A DNA stretch of 8,996 nucleotides. It comes from JBGPLJ01 sp041486385. GTDB taxonomy: Bacteria; Pseudomonadota; Gammaproteobacteria; Steroidobacterales; Steroidobacteraceae. Shown here piece after piece: positions 4,859-8,996 of the stretch. How positions within the stretch are numbered: the first letter of the stretch is position 1; the number at the start of each line of letters is the position of its first letter. Below the pieces are notes generated by a model. That model was not told the origin of the DNA. It saw only the letters and a program-made list of their open reading frames with translations, and did not search any database. The stretch is from positions 1 through 8,996 of the forward strand of contig JBGPLJ010000134.1 of NCBI GenBank assembly GCA_041486385.1. The letters are read 5' to 3'. The position numbers and the translations under genes are program-made.

Positions 4859-5917
4859 ATGCACTTACTCGAATCGATCGGCGAGCACGGACACGAGCAA
4901 ATCGTGTATTTCTCCGACCGCGGGAGCGGTCTCAAATGCATCGTCGCAATCCACAGCACGGTGCTCGGACCCGCGATCGGCGGCCTGCGCATGTGGCCGT
5001 ACGCGCATGAGGACGAGGCTCTGCGCGACATTCTGAAGAGTTCGCGCGCGATGACGTACCGCACGGCGCTCGCGGGACTCAATCTGGGCGGCGGCAAGGC
5101 CGTACTGATCGGCAATCCGGAGCAGGACAAGAGCGAGGCGCTGCTGCGCGCCGTCGGACGCTCGATCGGGTCGCTCGGCAATCGATTCATCGCGATGGAG
5201 GACGTCGGCACAACCGTCGATGACATGGATTGCATACGACAGGAGACCGATCGTGTCCTCGGTGTGCACCCCGTGCACGGCGGCAGCGGCGATCCCTCCC
5301 CCTTCACCGCGCTTGGAACCCTGCATGGCATTCGCGCCTGTCTCGAGCGGCGCTTCGGTCACAGCGAGATCGGCAAGGCGAGCTACGCCGTGCAGGGCGT
5401 CGGCGGAGTCGGCTATCACCTGGTGCAGTTGCTGCGCACCGCGGGTGCGAAGGTTTTCGTCGCGGACATCAATCAGGAACGCGTCGAGCAGGTGGTCGAT
5501 GAAACCCGCACCGAGGCGGTGCCGATGCACCAGATCTACGATGTCGACGCGACCGTCTTCGCCCCGTGCGCCATGGGCGGCGTGATCAATGAAGAAACGG
5601 TACCGCGCTTCAAGTGCCAGATTGTCGCGGGCGGCGCCAACAATCAGCTCGAGTCGAACGAATGCGCAACCGAGCTCGAGAAACGCGGCATCCTCTATGC
5701 GCCGGACTACGCGATCAACGCCGGGAGCCTCATGAACCTCGCGGTCGAACTCGAGGGCTACAGCGATGAGCGCGCGCGCCACCGGGTCGCGACGATCGGC
5801 GGCATCATGCGGCGCATCTTCGACCGCGCCGCCCGCGATTCCATTCCATCTTGGCAAGCCGCGGATCGCCTCGCCGAGGAACGGATCCAGTCGATCGGAC
5901 GAATCCGCCGTCTCTGA
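4859..5917 (+). CDS. ldh: Leucine dehydrogenase (Glu/Leu/Phe/Val dehydrogenase family)
   Basis: The 352-residue product aligns in register with Bacillus leucine dehydrogenase. It catalyses NAD-dependent deamination of leucine, isoleucine and valine to 2-oxo acids plus ammonia, in the cytoplasm. Visible features are GPAIGGLRMW (37-46), catalytic K80 in LNLGGGKAV, D115 in EDVGTTVDDMD, SGDPSPFTA (143-151), the NAD-binding GVGGVG (180-185) with acidic D203 ending strand 2, AGGANNQL (257-264) and APDYAINAGS (281-290). C-terminal AADRLAEERI is also typical. Position 68, a substrate-binding lysine in the Bacillus enzymes, is arginine here (MTYR). A close alternative is valine or phenylalanine dehydrogenase; the neighbouring branched-chain acyl-CoA genes favour Leu/Ile/Val. 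AGGGGA lies 9 bases before the ATG. It is the second gene after plsC; no T-tract terminator follows. Confidence 0.93.
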   Translation: MHLLESIGEHGHEQIVYFSDRGSGLKCIVAIHSTVLGPAIGGLRMWPYAHEDEALRDILKSSRAMTYRTALAGLNLGGGKAVLIGNPEQDKSEALLRAVGRSIGSLGNRFIAMEDVGTTVDDMDCIRQETDRVLGVHPVHGGSGDPSPFTALGTLHGIRACLERRFGHSEIGKASYAVQGVGGVGYHLVQLLRTAGAKVFVADINQERVEQVVDETRTEAVPMHQIYDVDATVFAPCAMGGVINEETVPRFKCQIVAGGANNQLESNECATELEKRGILYAPDYAINAGSLMNLAVELEGYSDERARHRVATIGGIMRRIFDRAARDSIPSWQAADRLAEERIQSIGRIRRL

Positions 5918-5988
5918 CCGTGCAGCACACGGCGCCGGACGCTGACACCGCCCCTGGCGACGTTCGGCTCCCGGCGCACGTCCGCGTG

Positions 5989-5994
5989 TATAAT
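5989..5994 (+). promoter_or_regulatory. Promoter of the thiolase operon (perfect -10 box)
   Basis: TATAAT stands in an otherwise GC-rich 106-base gap. The start site would be near 6001, giving a leader of about 23 bases that just contains the GGAG ribosome site. The -35 region is weak (GGCTCC at 17-base spacing, TTCGGC at 20), so an activator could be needed. A 7-base dyad (5932-5938 with 5971-5977) and a 5-base hairpin (5918-5932) lie just upstream; neither has a T-run. Confidence 0.6.
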
Positions 5995-6023
5995 CCGCCG
6001 CCCTGTTTTTGGAGCCGAATGCC

Positions 6024-7205
6024 ATGTCTCAGGAAGCGGTCTACATCGTCTCCGCGCGGCGTACACCCATCGGAGCATTTCAGGGTGCACTGAGTTCGGC
6101 GACAGCCACGCAGCTCGGAGCGGCCGCGGCGGCCGCTGCGATTGCGGACTCGGGTCTCAAGCCTGCGGACATGCAGGAAGTCATCTTCGGCTGCGTCTTG
6201 CCCGCCGGCCTCGGGCAGGCGCCCGCTCGTCAGGCGGCGCTCGGTGCTGGCATTCCGACCGGAACGCCGTCGACCACTGTCAACAAGATGTGCGGCTCCG
6301 GACTCAAAGCCATCATGCTGGCGTCCGATCAGCTGCGCACGGGCGATGCCGAGATTGTGCTTGCCGGCGGGCTCGAGTCGATGACGAATGCCCCGTACCT
6401 GCTGCCGAAGGCGCGGGCGGGCTATCGCATGGGTCCCGGCGAAGTCCTCGATCACATGTTCACCGACGGACTGCAGAGTCCGTGGGATGGGCAGCTCATG
6501 GGCACGTTCGCTGAAGCGACTTCAGCCAAGTACGGTTTCACGCGCGACGCTCAGGACAGCTTCGCTGCCGAGTCCGTGCGACGCGCGCTCGCTGCAATTG
6601 CCGCAGGTGCATTCAAAGGCGAAGTCACTCCGGTCACGATCAAGTCGCGCAAGGGTGAGGTCGTCGTCGATCGTGACGAGACGCCTTTCAACTGCGACAT
6701 CAGCAAGATCCCGACGTTGAAGCCCGCCTTCAAGAAGGACGGCACGGTCACCGCGGCCAGCTCATCGTCGATTGCCGACGGAGCGGCGGCGCTCGTGCTG
6801 GTGAGCGAGTCGACGGTGAAGAGTCGCGGACTGAAACCGCTTGCCCGCATCATCGCCTACGGCAGCTTCGCGCAGGAGCCGGCCTGGTTCACGACGGCGC
6901 CGGTGGGAGCAATTCGCAAGGTCCTCGAGAAAACGGGCTGGCGCGCGGGCGATGTCGATCTCTATGAGATCAACGAGGCATTCGCCTGCGTGACGATGGC
7001 CGCGATGCACGACGTCGGCATCGATCATGCGCGGGTGAACGTCAACGGCGGTGCCTGCGCGCTCGGCCATCCGATCGGTGCAACCGGCGCGCGCATCACG
7101 ACAACGCTGCTGCACGCTCTAAGGGCGCGCGGCCTGAAGCGCGGCATCGCCTCGCTTTGCATCGGCGGCGGCGAAGCCACGGCCATCGCGGTCGAGATCG
7201 TCTGA
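6024..7205 (+). CDS. Acetyl-CoA C-acyltransferase (biosynthetic-type thiolase)
   Basis: The 393-residue product has the usual thiolase length. The acyl-accepting C90 lies in NKMCGSGLKA, N317 in YEINEAFA, H349 in GGACALGHPIGATGAR, and the base C379 in SLCIGGG; all sit one residue on from Zoogloea thiolase numbering. The enzyme joins two acetyl-CoA or splits 3-oxoacyl-CoA with CoA. Its close match to the acetoacetyl-CoA (AtoB/PhaA/ACAT1) type and its place before an HSD10-like gene suggest cleavage of 2-methylacetoacetyl-CoA to acetyl-CoA and propionyl-CoA, the last step of isoleucine breakdown. Ketone-body or polyhydroxybutyrate metabolism is an alternative. The ATG at 6024 has GGAG 9 bases upstream; the TTG at 6009 and the out-of-frame ATG at 6019 are less likely. 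It is first in a three-gene operon, 6 bases before the hydratase. Confidence 0.94.
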   Translation: MSQEAVYIVSARRTPIGAFQGALSSATATQLGAAAAAAAIADSGLKPADMQEVIFGCVLPAGLGQAPARQAALGAGIPTGTPSTTVNKMCGSGLKAIMLASDQLRTGDAEIVLAGGLESMTNAPYLLPKARAGYRMGPGEVLDHMFTDGLQSPWDGQLMGTFAEATSAKYGFTRDAQDSFAAESVRRALAAIAAGAFKGEVTPVTIKSRKGEVVVDRDETPFNCDISKIPTLKPAFKKDGTVTAASSSSIADGAAALVLVSESTVKSRGLKPLARIIAYGSFAQEPAWFTTAPVGAIRKVLEKTGWRAGDVDLYEINEAFACVTMAAMHDVGIDHARVNVNGGACALGHPIGATGARITTTLLHALRARGLKRGIASLCIGGGEATAIAVEIV

Positions 7206-7211
7206 GCTCCC

Positions 7212-8021
7212 ATGAGCACGGCCGCGCGCGTTTTGAGCACGATCGACGCCCGCGGCGTCGCGCAACTCACGCTCAACCGGCCCGAGAAGCACAACGCGTT
7301 TGACGCCGAAACCATCGCGCGGCTGCATGCGCACCTCATCGATCTTGCCCACGATGCGCATGTGCGCGTTGTCGTCATCACGGGCGTCGGCCGGACGTTT
7401 TGTGCGGGCGCCGATCTTGAGTGGATGAAGCACATGGCAACGCTCGATGCCGAGTCGAATCTTGCCGACGCGCACGCGCTGGCGGAACTGCTCGCAACGC
7501 TCGACGGTTTGCCGAAGCCAACCCTCGCGCGCGTCCAAGGATCGGCATACGGCGGCGGCGTGGGACTGATCGCCTGCTGTGATATCGCGATCGCGGTCAA
7601 CGAAGCGCGTTTCGCATTGACCGAGGTGCGCCTGGGACTCGTCCCCGCGACGATATCGCCCTACGTCGTGGCGGCTATCGGCCCCCGGCTGGCGCGCCGC
7701 TACCTGCTGACGGCGGAGCCCATCAACGCGCAGACTGCGGTCGATGCGCAGTTACTGCACGAAGCCTGCGACGCAACACTGCTCGACGAACGCATCGCCG
7801 CGCATGTGGATCTGCTGCTCAAGGCCGGGCCGCAGGCCTTGCGCGAGTGCAAGGAACTCATTGCGGAAGTGCGTGCTGCGCAGGGCGCCGGCGAAGCCCT
7901 GCGCCTCAGCACCGCACACCGGCTTGCACGCCTGCGGATGAGCGACGAAGGTCGCGCAGGCATGCGCGCATTTCTCGACAAACGAAATCCCGACTGGTGG
8001 CCGCAAGGATCCGGAAAATGA
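7212..8021 (+). CDS. Enoyl-CoA hydratase/isomerase family protein, LiuC-like
   Basis: The 269-residue product is a crotonase. The oxyanion-hole parts are CAGADLEWM (64-72) and SAYGGGVGL (111-119). The first catalytic glutamate position is E138 in LTEVRLGLVPATISPYV; the second, in the following turn, is occupied by A/T rather than Glu, as in LiuC-type sequences. The stretch from FCAGADLEWM through SNLADAHALAELL to ARRYLLTAE closely resembles Pseudomonas LiuC (3-methylglutaconyl-CoA hydratase, leucine breakdown). In this operon hydration of tiglyl-CoA (isoleucine) is equally plausible, and the sequence does not decide. The C-terminal GMRAFLDKRNPDWW is typical of the group. It starts 6 bases after the thiolase stop, and its own stop overlaps the next start (ATGA), so translation of the last two genes is coupled. 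Confidence 0.92.
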   Translation: MSTAARVLSTIDARGVAQLTLNRPEKHNAFDAETIARLHAHLIDLAHDAHVRVVVITGVGRTFCAGADLEWMKHMATLDAESNLADAHALAELLATLDGLPKPTLARVQGSAYGGGVGLIACCDIAIAVNEARFALTEVRLGLVPATISPYVVAAIGPRLARRYLLTAEPINAQTAVDAQLLHEACDATLLDERIAAHVDLLLKAGPQALRECKELIAEVRAAQGAGEALRLSTAHRLARLRMSDEGRAGMRAFLDKRNPDWWPQGSGK

Positions 8022-8785
8022 AATTGAGCGATGCCAAAGCTATTGTCACCGGCGGCGCCTCGGGCCTCGGCCTCGCCGTCGTCGAAAGCGTTATCGCCGC
8101 TGGCGGACGCGCAACAATACTCGATGTGCAGGACGCGCCCGGCCAGGCGGCCGCGGCGCGACTCGGCGCGAACGCCGCATTCGTTCATTGCGATGTCACC
8201 AGCGAGAACGAAACGAAGTCGGCGGTCGTGAGCGCGCATCAACGCATGGGCGGACTCAATCTGCTCGTCAATTGCGCGGGCGTGATCGGCGCCGGCCGCA
8301 TGCTCGGTCGCGAGGGGCCGATGCCGGGCGAAGTCTTCATCAAGACCGTGCACATCAATCTCATCGGCACCTTTCTCGTCGACAAGGCGGCGGCCGCGCT
8401 GATGCAGGCAAATGCGCCGGGCGCGGATGGCGAGCGCGGCTTGCTGATTCACACCTCTTCGGTCGCTGCGTTCGAAGGTCAGATCGGCCAGGTCGCGTAC
8501 TCCGCGACGAAAGCGGGTGTGATGGGAATGGTGTTGCCGCTCGCACGCGAGCTCGCGCAGTTCGGTATCCGTGTGATGGCGATCGCGCCCGGAATCTTCA
8601 TGACGCCGATGGCGTCGGGGATGAAGCCGGATCTGCAGCAGTCGCTCGCGAACCAGGTGCCGTTTCCGTCGCGCTTCGGCAAGCCCGAGGAATACGCGCA
8701 GCTCGTTGCGGCGATCTTCGAGAATCGGATGTTGAATGGCGAGACGATCCGGCTCGATGGCGCCATTCGGATGCAGCCGAAATAG
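8018..8785 (+). CDS. Short-chain dehydrogenase, HSD10-type 3-hydroxy-2-methylbutyryl-CoA dehydrogenase
   Basis: The 255-residue product is a classical SDR. The cofactor motif is TGGASGLG (11-18), with D36 after strand 2 favouring NAD over NADP; NCAG is at 85-88; the catalytic residues are S148 (HTSSVAAFEGQ), Y161 and K165 (YSATK). PG at 191-192 and the stretches VPFPSRFGKPEEYA and LNGETIRLDGAIRMQP match mitochondrial HSD17B10 and its bacterial relatives very closely. These oxidise 3-hydroxy-2-methylbutyryl-CoA to 2-methylacetoacetyl-CoA in isoleucine breakdown and also act on straight-chain 3-hydroxyacyl-CoA. The ATG overlaps the hydratase stop in ATGA; AAGGA lies inside the end of that gene as a ribosome site. 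It is last in the operon; the inverted-repeat element begins 18 bases after its stop. Confidence 0.94.
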   Translation: MKLSDAKAIVTGGASGLGLAVVESVIAAGGRATILDVQDAPGQAAAARLGANAAFVHCDVTSENETKSAVVSAHQRMGGLNLLVNCAGVIGAGRMLGREGPMPGEVFIKTVHINLIGTFLVDKAAAALMQANAPGADGERGLLIHTSSVAAFEGQIGQVAYSATKAGVMGMVLPLARELAQFGIRVMAIAPGIFMTPMASGMKPDLQQSLANQVPFPSRFGKPEEYAQLVAAIFENRMLNGETIRLDGAIRMQPK

Positions 8786-8841
8786 CACTGTCGGCGGCCG
8801 TTCCGGGGATTCCTTCTTTTCGTTCATGAGAAAACGCGCAT

Positions 8842-8876
8842 AAGAAATTCCGGCGGCGGACCGCTCGGTATTTCTT
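8842..8876 (+). other. Hairpin inside the inverted-repeat element
   Basis: AAGAAAT-T-CCG (8842-8852) pairs with CGG-T-ATTTCTT (8866-8876), ten pairs and one T/T mismatch around a 13-base loop. The AT-rich outer stem stands out in GC-rich surroundings. No T-run follows. It is the first of the internal structures. Confidence 0.5.
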
Positions 8877-8881
8877 GCGAG

Positions 8882-8946
8882 CCTTGCGCGGCCGGGCGAG
8901 CCGACAGCGTCGAGCCGCGGCAAGGTCTGCGCGCCGTCGGCTCGCC
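8882..8946 (+). other. Two interleaved GC-rich stems inside the element
   Basis: Stem A is CCTTGCGCGGC (8882-8892) with 8914-8925, eleven pairs and one bulged G at 8920. Stem B is GGCGAGCCGAC (8895-8905) with GTCGGCTCGCC (8936-8946), eleven perfect pairs. The left arm of B lies in the loop of A and its right arm lies outside A, so the two stems interlock as a pseudoknot or are alternatives. In GC-rich DNA some of this could be chance. Confidence 0.45.
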
Positions 8947-8996
8947 AACGGCCGCACTGCGGCGTTTTCTGATGAACGAAAAGAAGGAATCCCCGA

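Larger units (their letters stand above)
8804..8995. repeat. 192-base non-coding element bounded by 34-base inverted repeats
   Basis: Bases 8804-8837 are the reverse complement of 8962-8995 at 33 of 34 positions; the only mismatch is 8828 against 8971. The arms start CGGGGATTCC on the outside and end AAAACGC inside; pairing stops at once beyond both ends. The 124 bases between hold no credible gene but several hairpins. The shape fits a miniature inverted-repeat transposable element. GGGG at the outer end, and TAAG 40 bases in on the left arm only, recall Tn3-family ends, but the right arm lacks the inner TAAG and no 5-base target duplication can be confirmed, since only two bases follow CCCC (GA, against GT expected). 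Transcribed as a 3' extension of the operon it would form one long stem. Both arms carry ATGAACGAAAAG..., which comes from the symmetry, not from two genes. Confidence 0.75.

Noticed and set aside
5918..5977. Intrinsic terminator after leucine dehydrogenase
   Set aside because: A short hairpin (5918-5932) and a wide dyad exist, but neither has a following T-run and the stems are short.
4865..6025. Minus-strand open frame of 386 codons opposite leucine dehydrogenase
   Set aside because: Low-complexity Arg/Ala/Asp-rich translation without a domain; it lies antisense to a clear enzyme gene.
7700..8923. Minus-strand open frame of 407 codons across the hydratase and dehydrogenase genes
   Set aside because: Antisense shadow of two well supported genes; Arg/His-rich with no domain. 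Its MNEKKESP stretch merely reads the left repeat arm.
8972..8996. Possible start of a next gene (ATGAACGAAAAGAAGG...)
   Set aside because: No ribosome site precedes the ATG and the same string occurs inverted in the left arm, so it is explained by the repeat. It cannot be excluded without sequence beyond 8996.

Overview
The window looks like chromosomal DNA of a high-GC gammaproteobacterium. It is GC-rich by eye and densely coded. The xerD-dsbC gene order is a gammaproteobacterial trait (E. coli has xerD-dsbC-recJ), FdxA is close to the Pseudomonas/Azotobacter seven-iron ferredoxin, and a leucine dehydrogenase sits beside acyl-CoA degradation genes. A Xanthomonadales/Nevskiales/Steroidobacter-like lineage would fit, but the sequence alone does not fix the genus.

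Layout. (1) Positions 1-782, minus strand: an ECF sigma factor whose 3' end overlaps a partial gene, cut by the window edge, that encodes a small protein with a zinc-type HxxxCxxC motif, probably its anti-sigma factor. (2) 831-1538, plus strand: a tRNA-Leu(CAA) with its own promoter, followed after 32 bases by a zinc-ribbon Nudix hydrolase that starts at GTG. (3) 1647-1970, plus strand: fdxA. (4) 1984-3893, minus strand: xerD then dsbC, meeting fdxA tail to tail across 13 bases. (5) 3894-4112: a 219-base divergent regulatory region with a CRP-like dyad. (6) 4113-5917, plus strand: a PlsC-type acyltransferase and a leucine dehydrogenase, 2 bases apart. (7) 6024-8785, plus strand: a tight three-gene operon (thiolase, enoyl-CoA hydratase, HSD10-type dehydrogenase) behind a perfect TATAAT box. 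(8) 8786-8996: no gene. Most of it is a 192-base element bounded by 34-base inverted repeats (33 of 34 matching) with further hairpins inside.

How the genes work together. Leucine dehydrogenase deaminates branched-chain amino acids to 2-oxo acids. The three genes after it can carry out the last steps of isoleucine breakdown: tiglyl-CoA hydration, oxidation of 3-hydroxy-2-methylbutyryl-CoA, and thiolysis to acetyl-CoA plus propionyl-CoA. The hydratase also resembles LiuC of leucine breakdown. The oxo-acid dehydrogenase and acyl-CoA dehydrogenase needed between these stages are not in the window. The rest is housekeeping: chromosome dimer resolution, periplasmic disulfide isomerisation, electron transfer, a tRNA and phospholipid synthesis.

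No defence system, CRISPR array, prophage or complete transposon is visible. The least explained part is the inverted-repeat element at the right end, which may be a miniature mobile element or a structured 3' RNA. Because it stops one base short of the window edge, an assembly or contig-end effect must also be considered.
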